Source: Mesorhabditis belari | Taxonomy: Eukaryota; Nematoda; Chromadorea; Rhabditida; Rhabditidae | Direction of reading: 5' to 3' | DNA length: 64,000 nt | NCBI GenBank assembly: GCA_958450365.1 | Contig: CAUEEP010000899.1 | Span: 124,001-188,000, forward strand | Shown here: piece after piece, positions 32,699 to 45,100 of the stretch | How the letters are laid out: each line of letters begins with the position of its first letter | How positions within the stretch are numbered: the stretch's first letter is position 1 | Notes under the pieces: generated by a model | What the model was told of the DNA's origin: nothing | Databases searched by the model: none | Seen by the model: the letters and a program-made list of their open reading frames with translations, nothing else | Program-made: the position numbers and the translations under genes

Positions 32699-35600
32699 TC
32701 AAACAATCATCTCGTCACTCTTTTGCTTCATCCAATTTTGAAGTTCAGTCAATATTGCAATCGTGTTCTCGTTTTTACATAGTGAATTTGGATTCATCAT
32801 CAATCTGAAAACTTTTTCTTTATTAGCAAAGGCTAACGTTTTAAGAAAACTATAATACTTAGCTAAGAAAGAAAAAAACACAGAAAGGATAGTTGCTTTA
32901 ATTGTATCAGAATCAGCACTAATTATACATTAGTACATGTAAATAAATAGGCTTTTGCCGAATTGCATCAATTTGTCATTAACACTGGGTATCTGCTCAC
33001 TAGAGATGGGTTTCAGCTCGGATTTCGATCTATTGGGTTGCGGGAGAATGAGTCGGCGCCGAAAATCAAAAAAATGTCTAAAACTTCTATTCGACTTCGT
33101 CAAATAACATGCGTTTAATATGAGTAGAATGGTTAACTAATTCTCTACAAAATGACATTTAAAAGAAAATTCAAACAGCGCCTCCGCTCAAGAAAAAGCC
33201 ATTTTTTCACAAAAACTACAAACTGTCATCTAGAAAAAAACCATTGGTGGGATCTTCCTGCAAATTTGGCAACTTAAGTAATTGAATGTGCTCTATCTTT
33301 TTTATATAAACACCAAAGAAGGTTTATGTGAAAGAAACTGTTCAAATGATGAGTCGGACTCTTTGCCATTTTAACCAGCTGCGTTTGGAAGTTCATAAAC
33401 TCCACGAAAGAAAAGCTTTGTGGAATCTCTCAAAAGTCATTTTGTAGAGAAATAGTGGATCCTTTTGATGAAACCAAACGTATGTTTAAAGAAGGCTTTA
33501 TGTGTGCAAAAAGTCCCTTTAAAGTTGGGCGCCGACTCATTCTCCCCAACCCAATAGATGAACCTACGATTGTTCTGAGCAAAATTTTATTGGAAATCCT
33601 AAGCCATCGATTTCGAATATATCAAACAAATTCATCAATTCAGCAAGATTTACGGACAACATCCCTGAACCGAATTTCTATCACTCACTCGGTGATGTAT
33701 TTGTGGTTGTGAGTATGCTCGCTATGAATGAGAATGATCGCCCCATAGTCTTTCTTGTGCCTTATTGCACTGAAGGAGATATGAATTAAATTAAAACTCT
33801 GTTAGGGAATACCGTCCAGCCGCTTGATTGAGAGCTCGATAGAGTCGGATGTAGACAAGTTCTTGACCTCCTAGCCACTAAAATCTATTTTCTTTTTTTT
33901 TGCATGCTTCAGAGAAAACCTGATAATTCCCCTCAACTTCCCTTCTTCGAGCTCGTTCGAATTGATCACTGTCATAGGCTTTTTTCGATTTAAACTAAAA
34001 CTTTACTAGATAAATTTATCCAATTTACCTTCTTACTTGAGGGTCGCTAATACTCGGATACGGCCATCCCAAAATGATGACCGCTCTGGCCAGTTTATCC
34101 TTAAAATCGATGCCTTCACTCATCTAAAATGTTAACGTAAAAAAACTGCATGGATTTGGATTTCTTGCATATCTATTACAGGGTGACCGCAAAGTATAGC
34201 GACAACTTTTTGGAAAAGCAACTAGCAAATGTCTTATTTCAAAAGTGGTGAGTGTTAAACAGAGATTTGAAGCCCTAATTCCTGGCAATATTTATCAACC
34301 AAAAATTTCCCGATTCGACTTATACAACAGATTTAACAAGCGTTTGAATGAGCGCTGGTCGACATTGCTCCGGCGAATCTGTCATTTGGTCGCTTTTCTC
34401 TATTAAAAATTGTTAAGAAAAGCTTTGCAATATTTTTTCAATGCAAAAAGAGCGTTTAAAATCACTTAATAACATTAAGAATCACAATTAACTGTTTTGG
34501 CTGAACTGGCATAACCAAAGTTTAAGTGGATGTCGATCTCCTTTTGGAGGAGCGGGGAAAAAGGTGAAAATTGAGTATTTTTCTGTATTTATATGCGTAT
34601 CTCGTTATATCAGCTGTTCTGGTGCTATAAATTTGTTGAAAACAATTTTTTGAACCAAATTACCACAAATTTGACTGAAAAAAACGTTTCCGAATTTAAT
34701 TTTTTAATGTAGAAAAGCGACCAAATGACAGATTCGCCGGAGAAATGTCGACTAGCGTTCATTCAGACGCTTGTTAAGTGTGTTGTATAAGTCGAATCGG
34801 GAAGTTTTTGGTTGATAAATGTTGCAAAGAATGAGGGCTACAATCCTCTAAATAACAATTGCCACTTTTCAATTAAATTAGACATTTCCCAGATACTTTT
34901 TCAAAAAGTTGTCGCTATACTTTGCGGTCACCCTGTACTCTCTTATTAATATAATCTACTATTGTTTCCTTTTATCTTTCTAACAATTTTTTTATTCTGA
35001 TCTGATTCTGAACAAGCAAATTTGATCTTTAGCAATTGATGGTTGCGAAAAAAACAAACCTTTCCACGACAAACAGCAAAAAGCACAGCTCCATCTCCAT
35101 TTGCAGCCGTTGTATAGTTGTTCACTTGTGTCTCAAATAGTCTCGGATCCGGATCTTCCCAGATGACAACCTAAATAACAATCATTGTTTGCCAGCTTGG
35201 AAAAACTAAACCTTTTGTCCAAATGCAGCTTGATTCAATTTTTCGAATTCGAATCGAAGTTTCCGAAGCATTTCATAAGAGGACGCATAAACGAGTACCC
35301 CATTTGAGGTGGCTTTGCAGATTACACTGAAATGCTTTTAATGTCCGCAATACTTAAGACTAATTGCAAACAAACAAAACAGCAAGCCCACTAACCTGAC
35401 AATTTTCAGTGATTCTCGCAGGGATCTAGAAAAGCCGTCTTTTTCGATTTCCTTTTCCACTTTGCCGGCCATCAGATTCAATGGCTCGCCGTTTAACGTC
35501 TAGATTTCTTTTTTAAAACTTTTTGGATTCTTTAAGCACACATATTTAATGATTGCTCCAAATATGCGACTCGGATCGAAAACCTCGTTGGCTCGGATGC

Positions 35601-38600
35601 AAATTTTTCTGAGATACCATATAAGCAAAGTGACCCGAAGCAATTAAACTTGAAATCGGTGCGAAACTCGGCATCAATTCCATCCAATGGCGATAAAGTG
35701 CCCGATGCCATTACCACAGTGTGGCAATCTTTGGTGGTTTCTTGGAAGATCTAGAGTCTTATTGATTGAAACGAATGTTCTTCGAGAAACTATATTTTTC
35801 AATTTTTCAAAATTTTCAATTCAATAGCATTTGAAACGATTCTGCGTAACCAGACTCAAACGAACCACATGAGCCGAATTGCAAAAGACATTGAACGTGA
35901 AATGGCCGGTTTCCAGTCCGGTTTGTCGACGAAGTGCATGTAGATTTGCCATTTTCTTCGAGTTTCTCTGCACATAAATGAGATTCTTTCAACTATTGGG
36001 TTGGGGAGAATGAAATGAAGCCAAACTTTAAAGACACTTTTTTCAAGGATAAAGCCTTCTTTAAATAAACGTTTTATTTCGTCAAAATTTCACCAAAGTT
36101 TTTTTTTCGCAAACACAACTAATCAAAATGGTAAAGAGCTTGACTCATCGTTTGAACAGTTTCTTTCACATAAACCTCTTTTGGTGTCTATTGGATTGGG
36201 GAGAATGAGTCGGCGCCAAACTTTAAAGGGACTTTTTGCACACATAAAGCCTTCTTTAAACATACGTTTGGTTTCATCAAAAGGATCCACTATTTCTCTA
36301 CAAAATGACTTTTGAGAGATTCCACAAAGATTTTCTTTCGTGGAGTTTATGAACTTCCAAACGCAGCTGGTTAAAATGGCAAAGAGTCCGACTCATCATT
36401 TGAACAGTTTCTTTCACATAAACCTTCTTTGGTGTTTATATAAAAAAGATAGAGCACATTCAATTACTTAAGTTGCCAAATTTGCAGGAAGATCCCACCA
36501 ATGGTTTTCTCTAGTGAGTTTGTAGTTTTTGTGAAAAAATGGCTTTTTCTTGAGCGGAGGCGCTGTTTGAATTTTCTTTTAAATGTCATTTTGTAGAGAA
36601 TTAGTTAACCTTTCTACTGATATCAATATCATTTGACAAAGTCGAAAAGAAGTTAGACATTTTTTGATTTTCGGCGCCGACTCATTCTCCCCAACCCAAT
36701 ACATAAAAAAGATAGAGTACACTCAATTACATAAGTTGCCAAATTTTCAGAAAGATTCCTCCAACCGTTTTCTCTAAATGACAGTTTATAAATTTTGTGA
36801 AAAAAATGGTTTATTGTTGAGCTGAGGCGCTGTTTGAGTTCTCTTTTAAATGTCATTTTGTAGAGAATTAGTTAACCTTTCTACTGATATCAGTATCATT
36901 TGACAAAGTCTGCTAGAAATTTTGGAAATTCCTTTGATTTTTGGCATCATTTCATTCTCCCCAGCCAATAATAAACTCCAAACTTGTGAATCGGTGAGAT
37001 CCAAATCCTCATCATCATCCTCCTCTTCCTCGTCAACTTTTCCTCGAAAGTTCAGTCTTGAGACTCGGTTGATGCAAAATCTGAATGTTTCCTAAAGCTA
37101 TTCATTGAAAAAAATCCTACGAGAAAGCATCCGCCTTTTTTGCATCATCCATATTCTCGCAAAATGCGGCCATTTTTGTAAATATGCCACAACGGCAAGA
37201 AAAACTCGACTTCTTGACCGTGTCCAAAGATTCCGAAAAGAAAGAAATTTTTCTTAGTTTTTCAATCTTTTACTTGAAAGTCGGCCAGATCAATCGAAGA
37301 CAAAAGGATGCCACGGAGATTGAGTTCTTGACTGTCTTGTAGATCAAAGAGAATCATTTTGTAGTCCTGAAATCGGTTATTTGAAAAAATTTGTTAGACT
37401 TTAATAGAATACCGTCAAATTGCTGGGCTGTCTCGTTTCGCCGAATTTCTGCTTTCCCTTAGCGATCAACCACTTCAAGAAATTTGTGGCGTAGATTTTG
37501 AGCTAAAAGTCGAATTAAGAAACAGATTGATTGTTTTCACATCATTTAGGGCACGTCTGACGTTTTTCAGATTAGCGTTAAATGGAGCTTCCAAGCCCCT
37601 CAAAGCGATGGCTAGGCGTTCATCTGAAAAACATCATCGCGTACAAAGAAGGACTATTATTTAGCTCATGCTGTACCGGCTTTGTCGATCGTTTCGAGTG
37701 TTTCCAGAATCGACAAATCGGTGATCCCGAATGAGGCCTCCTCTCTGAATTCTTCTCATTTCAGAAGTAGCCTTGGAGTTACGATAACGATATATTGACC
37801 TAACTGTTCTCATAACTTTTAGAAAATCTATCTCAAATCTTCAAGACTCACCGACAAAGATTCTCGATATTATGAGCCTCATCGATCACGAGAAGGGCTC
37901 TCCTCAATCCCATCGAACCAAAAGAGATTTTCCTGATTGTTGGATCTAAAAAAACTACGTTATTTTTTTTCGTTTTAAGCTTTTTCTACTCACTCATCAC
38001 ATAGTTGTAAGGAGCGAAAACGATTTGCGCATCATCAATCATTTGCCTCGACGCATAATAAGGACATTTGGGCCCATCCGGATCCGGAGCTAACAGTACA
38101 GTGCAATTTCTGTGATATCTTATTTGAATAAATGTCTACCTTTTAAAGCAAATGATTACAGTGCTACACAAACCTTGAGTAAAAAGGTGAGTCTTCCAAG
38201 TCGAATTGATAATTTTTCATCTTGTCGGATAAAGCTGTTTTCAGATCCTGAATGGAGAAAAATGACAAAACTCGACATTCAGACCTCGACGTTCCAGAGT
38301 TGATTCGCAACTTTTGTATCAACGAATTCCTCTCGAAAAGTTTTCTTTTGAGTTTTCAAACCAGATCCTTCATGTTGACTCGGATAATTTGGCTTCTCTT
38401 TGGCCTTTTGAAAGTTCTCCCACATTGGGCAAAACTAAAAAATGATGATGATGGTTAGAAAATCTTGGAAACTTTCTTGCAATCAGCCCCATCAACTTTA
38501 ATCGATTGTTTGTGATTGACAAGAGCTCGGCATTTCGTATTGAGGCCTGTTGAAGTAGCCACTTTCGAATTTGTGCAATAGTTTTTCCTTGAAGCCAAGA

Positions 38601-39982
38601 TCGTGTGTCTGTAAAATGAGAGATCTACATTAATTAGGTAAATCAACAGGTTTATTTAACAACTAGAAGTAGGTATATATGAGTTGGAACTAGGGCAGAT
38701 CAAAAACTCGTGCACACGCCGGGACTTGAGCCCGCGACCTTTCGCTTGCCGAGCAACTGTGCTAACCGCTATACCACAACCCACTCGATCCCCCTTCCTC
38801 CAGAGGGAGTTAACTTCCCTCCTCTCTGAACGAGACGGTTCCACACACCTCGATTTTTAGGCCTGGGGTGCCGAAACTAGGCATGAAGACCTTAGCCAGC
38901 ATTGCAGAGCCCATCCTTCTCCGTGGTCGCCAGTTGGAACTAGGGCAGATCAAAAACTTGTGCGCCCCCGGGACTCGAACCCGCGACCTTTCGCTTATCG
39001 AGCAACTTTACGAACCACTATACCACAACGCACTCGATCTCCCTTCCTCCAGAGGGAGTCAACTTATGTGCCAATATGCGCTCACCTTCTCGATGTCAAA
39101 TCCCATTTACCTGAAATCCTTGAGAAGAAAGCCAGCTCGTCTCATCTCGGAAATCGTTTGTTGGAGCTGAGAATGAGTTCTCGAGCAGAAAATCAAACGC
39201 TCAGGTCTGAAGCTCAAAGTTGTTATAAGGAATTGTTCTCCCACTTGTTCTCAACACTTGTCCCATTTCCATTCAAGGCTTCGAGTGCTCCGATGATCAA
39301 ACTCATCGTCTTTCCTAAAGAATCTATTATGACCTTTGAATGTCAATACCCACCTGATCCTGTTGGACTCTCAATCAAAAGTCTTTCCCTTTTTCGAGCC
39401 GCTTCGATGATTGCCTTGATGATTGTTGATTGAGTTGAATATGGATGGAAATCATTCGGAAATCTCGCCGACAGCTGAACGAACAAACAACTCGATGAGT
39501 TTCTTCAAGAACTTTAGAAAAGGAAAGGGAGGATGGAAAGGAATTTTAAAAAAGAAAAAATAAACCACACAGAGCACTAGACTTTTAAGTTATTGCTTTA
39601 GTAAACGAAGTTAAGCAAATCTTGAATAAAAACATAGGATGTTCAATCAAAAGAAATGGCATTTGAAAGATGCTAATTGTAAGATTATAGTGCAGTTCTA
39701 AAGTTTAATGAAAGACAATCATTGAACAAACCCCATCTCCGACGGAATCGATCCGATACTCTGATGATTGGCTCGCCCGTGGCTCATCATCTTCGAGTCG
39801 AGCTCTTTTGAATGGCGAGTCGAGTTGGGTGCCGCCCGGATCGGCCTAGGAATTTCCTTCTTAAGAATTTAAGTTAAGAATGGATCATGTACACTTCTAC
39901 ATTTTTTTAGTTTTTAATCCATAATAAGAAATGATCTTAACGAATAGGTTACCGATTTTTTCGTCGGCGTTGTTTGGCTCAT
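32699..39982 (-). CDS. FANCJ/BRIP1 (DOG-1)-like Fe-S DNA helicase
   Basis: A long multi-exon reverse-strand gene from ATG 39982 (MSQTTPTKKS) to the stop at 32699-32701. Motifs in order: FHPYSTQ, Walker A ESPTGSGKT split by an intron (about 39370/39300), IFCSRTHSQLQQ, the Fe-S region (LASRKNYCTNSKV, KCRALVNHK, ADCKK, FCPMWENF), CPYYASRQMIDDAQIVFAPYNY, Walker B VIDEAHNIENLC (about 37870), MASGTLSPLDG (about 35700), GVLVYASSYEML, GAVLFAVCRGK, SEGIDFKDKLARAVIILG, RALNQAAGR and AIRHKKDYGAIIL. These define XPD/Rad3-family helicases; ESPTGSGK, SGTLSP and the Fe-S spacing favour FANCJ, which unwinds G-quadruplex DNA. Exons near 37110-37270 and 35575-35660 are not cleanly resolved, so damage there is possible. 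Introns host at least four transposons and two SINEs. Confidence 0.85.
33033..33554. mobile_element. TTGGGTTGG-ended TIR element in the helicase's last intron
   Basis: 522 bp flanked by TA (33031-33032 and 33555-33556), with inverted ends TTGGGTTGCGGGAGAATGAG and its complement. No transposase. It belongs to the same family as 35996-36968 and 36191-36699. Confidence 0.85.
34179..34935. mobile_element. 757-bp TIR element with arms of about 240 bp, in a helicase intron
   Basis: TA at 34177-34178 and 34936-34937. The outermost 34 bp of each end (CAGGGTGACCGCAAAGTATA...) are perfect inverted copies, and similarity continues inward to about 34420 and 34690. No transposase frame. It sits between the exons encoding AVLFAVCRGK and SEGIDF. 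Confidence 0.92.
35996..36968. mobile_element. TIR element interrupted by a sister element
   Basis: Ends TTGGGTTGGGGAGAATGA and complement, TA at 35994-35995 and 36969-36970. Its interior is split at about 36190 by the insertion 36191-36699. Without the insertion and one TA copy it is about 462 bp. It lies in a helicase intron. Confidence 0.9.
36191..36699. mobile_element. TIR element nested inside 35996-36968
   Basis: 509 bp with ends TTGGATTGGGGAGAATGAGT and complement, flanked by TA (36189-36190 and 36700-36701). Removing it with one TA restores GGTGTCTACATAAAAAAG, matching GGTGTTTATATAAAAAAG at about 36431-36448 inside the inserted copy itself. This shows the order of events directly. 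Confidence 0.9.
38703..39050 (-). repeat. Two tRNA-derived SINE-like units in a helicase intron
   Basis: Reverse-strand units at 38711-38783 and 38961-39030 share A-box-like GTGGTATAGYGGTT, a TTGCTCG...AAGC arm and B box GGGTTCGAGTCCC (second) or GGGCTCAAGTCCC (first), followed by a common non-tRNA tail (TTTTTGATCTGCCCTAGTTC). The shared tail, which a tRNA gene would not have, indicates SINEs. They sit about 250 bp apart in the same orientation. Confidence 0.75.
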
Positions 39983-39989
39983 TGAAATC

Positions 39990-40283
39990 GATCGATCTAC
40001 TCGGCAAAAATTTCAAAAAAGCAAATGCGATTAGAGCGATTTATTGGCACCTGCCTTTTTCTCGCCTAAGATAGGGAGAGAATGTGGGGGAAATGGCGGA
40101 AAAGCAGGAGAAAGGAAAGATATAGATATCGGTGACATATAGCCGAAAAAGAGAGCCTAAAAGCAAGATCACTTTTGCAACATATGCACTATCAGAAATT
40201 TTTCTTTAATGAAAATGTTGAAAGGAGTTTTAAAAGATGTAAAAAATTAGATCTATTGTAATTTCTATCTAGAAAGATATGTA
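39990..40283. other. Upstream region of the helicase gene
   Basis: No frame is convincing. This is likely the helicase promoter, but no specific element was recognised. Confidence 0.4.
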
Positions 40284-41779
40284 CCGTAAATGCTGTATTA
40301 GAGCGACCCCCTCTAATAGAACGACCCCCTTCTTTCACAAATTTTTTTTTCTCATTTTCTGGAAGGCATTATTTTTAAAGTTCTAGTCGGACCTAATGCT
40401 TAGTTTTAGAAAATTTATTGCCACGAATTATTGTTTGTTTTATTGTTATTACTTTACTAATTTTTTTTGTTGTTTTGGGTTACGAAAGTTGAAGAATGCT
40501 CGTCTGGATCAAGAAATGGCCAACCTTTTGGGAGAATTCAACACAAACGTCGATACAAACGTTGAAAAAATACGATACAAGCGATGATTTGAATCTTTTC
40601 GACTTTGATGTTCCTCTTGATCTTGCTGGCTAATGGTTACTTTTCATAATTGTTATTTATCAGGGTGTAAAGAAGATAATGCGAAATCAAGACGGATAAC
40701 ACGGGAAAAGGAAAGAAAAGAAGGGCATTCGATGCAAAAACGCAACTGGAGATCCTTGAATAGGCCAAATCGAACTCGACTGCTCCGAAGTTCCGAGTGG
40801 CACGATCATCAATTTACGACTGGAAGAAAAAACGAATCAACTCAGCGACCTCAACGGCAAGAGAAAACGATTCGATGGCTGCAGAAGGTACTTGCTGGGG
40901 GCAGAAGTTGACCAATCAATTGCCCAATGGGTTTGATCTCAACAATCCGGTGACCTCCGGAATTCTTTTGGATAAAGCGAAGATAGAGTTTTTAAATGGC
41001 GTTAATTTCAAGAAAACGGATGGCTAGAAAGTCTGGATCAAGACCGAGCTACAAGCTACAAGCCCACATAAGGTACCAAAATGATCCTTGAACTCTTTTC
41101 TACAACTTTCAATCAGAAATCCTTGCCGAAAATCTGTTTGATTGGGTTAAACTTCGGCCCGAAGGCGTCCAAATAGGTTTCCCATCTCAAAAGTGAGACT
41201 TCGGCAACGTCTCTGGCGCGAGATCTCGATAGATTATTGTCCCAGACACTTTTTATGATTAAAAATAGAAGAACTACACAAGATAATAGTAGGTTACACT
41301 CAGACCTTTGTAAAAAATCTCAAAATACAGATCGATCTGGTATATTCCAACCTGGTTGACCAAAAGCTGGTTGATAACCTCTACCACAGCTTGGATAATC
41401 GAAATTTTCAACTAATTCAACGTATTCAACGGGGCTGTTACTGATTATTGAATTAGAAATTGTCGCTCAATTATTGTTTCTGTTGTTGTTAATAAAGCAT
41501 TTTTGGTAACGCGGCTATAATTTTGTAGATTTTCGAAAGTAGTTTTTTTAAAAAAAATACCGAAAAAATTGTGCTAATTTCTATTGAAATTTGGTATTAA
41601 TGCACATTTTAGTACTCAAAAATGACATCTTTTCTCTTTTACAAATTTTGTCAAAACTTTTCAGAAATCGTGTTTCTACAAAATTCAGCGATTGATATTG
41701 ACGTGGAGCAGTGTAGAGCGACCCTCCAAGGGGGTATTTAAAAATAGGGCGACCGGTCGCTCTAATACAGCATTTACGG
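40284..41779 (+). mobile_element. Second pogo-like DNA transposon, internally deleted
   Basis: Inverted ends CCGTAAATGCTGTATTAGAG, with subterminal GAGCGACC repeats as in the element at 14981. TA precedes the left end; CA follows the right. Inside, 40705-40850 encodes KKRRAFDAKTQLEILE, a TAG, then AKSNSTAPKFRVARSSIYDW, the same BrkDBD-type helix-turn-helix design. No DDE domain. Sequence and TIR differ enough from the first that they are separate families. Confidence 0.75.
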
Positions 41780-42155
41780 CATGTAAATAGCTTTTGGCGT
41801 GATTTTTGGCTATGCCAATGTTTCTTGATGGAAATTTGCTTTTTCTTCCAGGCCGGCGATTCACAGAGCCTCTCTTTTCTCTGCGCTCTCTTCAGAGGCC
41901 TCTGATTATTTCTCTTAAATGAGCTTATCGTTAGCTCTTCTTTGATAAAGGGGGAAAGGGAAAGGAAAAATTTCTTACTTATTTTCTGGAAATGTTTCAA
42001 AAGGTCATTTTGTTTCTTTTGTTTATTACGCACCGGCGAACACTGGGTGAGCTATATACATGGTTTTTGGATTGGATGGCCTTTCGGAGGATCTAAACCG
42101 TTATCCAAAAACCCTGTCTAGTAAGCTTGACTAAAAACTCGGCATCATTTTTTAG
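41780..42155. other. Region upstream of the VWA-like gene
   Basis: A short forward frame near 42060 (MVFGLDGLSEDLNRY) resembles the end of a VWA module, so another repeat may lie upstream in decayed form. Otherwise nothing clear. Confidence 0.3.
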
Positions 42156-45100
42156 TTGAGAGTTGTCAAGTGCTTTTCGTGATCGATGGCTCGAGCTACT
42201 ACGTGGGTTAATGTTTTTTTTTAAAAGCTTGAACTAAATTTCTTGTCTTGCTATTATGGTGAAATGGATTGATTTTAGGATTTTAGGCTCTAAATTGACA
42301 CACTTTAATCAAAGATAATCGGTTAGAAAGAGTTTTTGAGCGTACCATTGTACTCATAAAAAATCATACTCAATTCTGTAAAAACAGAGAGTCAAGTTCA
42401 GGAAACATACGTATTTAGAGCTCTTTTCAAGCCGAGCTCACAGCAGTCACCACGACGGCCACCATTCTCTATTCGACAAATGGCATCGGGTTCAGTGCGA
42501 ATTATTGGCTTTACGGAGCCGGGGATACGGATCAGCCGATTCCCAACAATTTTCTCCGATCAAAAGACGATTTCGTTGATGGTGTGCGCGATTTGAGAGC
42601 GAGTAGGGGAAACGAGACGATTGTCGGGTAGAGTAGGGTAGAGTTCCTAAGTCGAAACGAAGAGAGCGCAAAAGGGAGGACAGGCAAAAACCTCTTAACA
42701 AGACAAAAACACGGATAGACGGGAAAAATGTACAGGACGCCGAAGGAGTGGCCCCCTAAACTTTTCAGGTTGCATAAAAACAATGCACAGAGAAAAAAAA
42801 AAGAGCTCAAAATACGCAAAATACTTTAGTCAGCAATTTAAATGCTTCGAAACCGACGCAACATATATTGGGTTGGTGAATTGAAAACTGCGGACTTTGA
42901 ACAAAATTTATTCAACAAAAACCACAACCTCCAAATAATCATATATTGACGATCGCCCATTTAAAGTCAATTTGCGGACCCCTTCGTAGTAGGATTTGGT
43001 TGTGTGTGGACAAGTGGCGACCAAAAAGGAGGACGGGAGTCCCAGTTTGGCACTTTCTTCAAAGAACCCATTTAGGTAATGGAAGGAGGAACAAAAAAGC
43101 TAACCAAACCAAAAGAACACTTAGTAGTTTCGCAAAATGCAAGTTTTGTGAAAATTCGTAAATTTGGCATTTCCTGAAAAACAGTTTTTGAATCGTTCTG
43201 AAATTTGGATATGCTTTTTGTTCTCTACCTTTTTCATTACACTTGGGTTTCATTTGAAGAAAGTGCTCAAACTGTGACATATGACAATAGCCCGCAGTTT
43301 TCAATTCACCAATCCAATACATGACGACTAGAGAACTCAATAAGTCTTTGAAACCCAAGAATCCTTTTAAGAGCCACAAATAAACTCATGGAGTGGACAA
43401 CATCGGATGCTCTCATTGTGCTGTACACGGCCAGGTTGAAGGACATAGGATCGAGGAAATTCACTCTCAACTTTAGTCCCCAAGCCCTCGTCACGGCGGC
43501 CGGGAAGAACTACACTTTTCAGGGAAAAACGATTGTTTTGCATATAAATGGTTTTGCTTTTGGTTTTTTCAGCACATGTTTTGACGTCTTTAGATGGGAT
43601 CGACGTGAGTTCCCTCTCCAACTACCCAAGTCCTTCAATATTCGACTATGGGATGCTGACCGGATTGATTCAAAGCACGTGCCTACTGTTGGAGGGTTCT
43701 TCGGTGAGTTCGACAACGTACCTTTCTCCTTTTCTTCTTCTTTCTTGTCCTAACTTTGCAGCTGTCTGATCTTTAACAAACAATAAAAACAATAGCTACA
43801 AACTTAAAATGGAGCTCTGAAAAATTTGATAGATGAAACTACTATCGAAGTTCATACTATTTCACTTTGTGCTCAAAATTTCGGGTATTTAGTCGACGAC
43901 TTCTTCACAATCAACAACAGAAGCTTTCTTTTCGACTACTCCATCCCCCACTCCTCCCGAATGCCATGCCATCTTTGTGATCGACGGTTCCTCGCTTGTG
44001 GTCGGTTACATTCGAGTCCGCAGTGAAAAATAGCCAAATTTCGGTGCAGAAAAGAACACGGTTAAAGTGTCTGCTTGGTTCGCGTACAACAACCCGGAGA
44101 TTCGCTTCACAGCCAACATTTGGATGTACGGTGCGGGGAAAAGGGACGAGGCCATTCCATCAACCTTTCTCCCGGGAGCTCAAGACGTTTACAATGTCGT
44201 CGACCCGTTGGCCAGCTATGATGGGAATGAGACTTTGAGGGGGTAAGTAGAATAAGGGAAAGATCCATAACTGCTTCAATGAGTGAAAAGATTCCCCATT
44301 TCTCGAGTTCACAGCGTCTTGTTTATTATTCAGCGCGCGAGTCAAAGCATTGAAGCAGACAGTAGTGGAGAGCAGTGCTAGATAATTGTATACAAGGCTG
44401 TGACTCGCTTTTTTCCGGGGAAGGGGGGTTTTTTAAAAAAGAATGGGGGGGAAAAATTTCCCCAGTGAAAAATAAGGTAAAGTGTTTTTAACTGAATCCA
44501 CTCAACGTATACAGGATAACCATTTTTGTTGTTTCCCGTCTATCTTCATTATCTATAAAGTAAAGTGTGTTCCTCTCGAGTAATGCGTTTTCGAAAATGC
44601 ACCTATTTGAGGAAACTACCGTAATCAAACCGTTAGTTTAAATCCGATGAGTCCGATTTTCGTATCATTTGATGGGGAATTACAAGGCTCAGTCAATGCT
44701 ACCAAAATAAAAGTGGACTGAACGGATGCAAACTAACGGTTTGACTACAATAGTTTTCTCAAATAGGCGCATTTACGAAAACGCATTACTCGAGATGAAC
44801 ACACTCTACTATAGGGCGTGTTCCCGACTGAACGATTGGCCTTTGCCGGACAATGTGACGTTCGTTGTGCTATTCACTGCCGGGTTTGTGCTTATAAAAT
44901 GCTTATTTCACAGTTTTCCCTTATTGTACAGTAGCCAAGCCGATGTCGATTCTGCGAAAGCAGTGTTCTTGCTGAGAGCTTCGACCATTGGAATTCCACT
45001 TATTGGTAGCTTTTTTTTTTATACATACATCATAGTTTAAGTTATAAAAGGTTTTTGGCTAAAATTTTATCTCTTTATCTTTCATTCTATATTTCAAAGA

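Noticed and set aside
43059..43716. Reverse-strand frames of about 60-106 codons in the VWA-like region
   Set aside because: They overlap better-supported forward exons with parallel module structure and a TIR element, and show no motifs.
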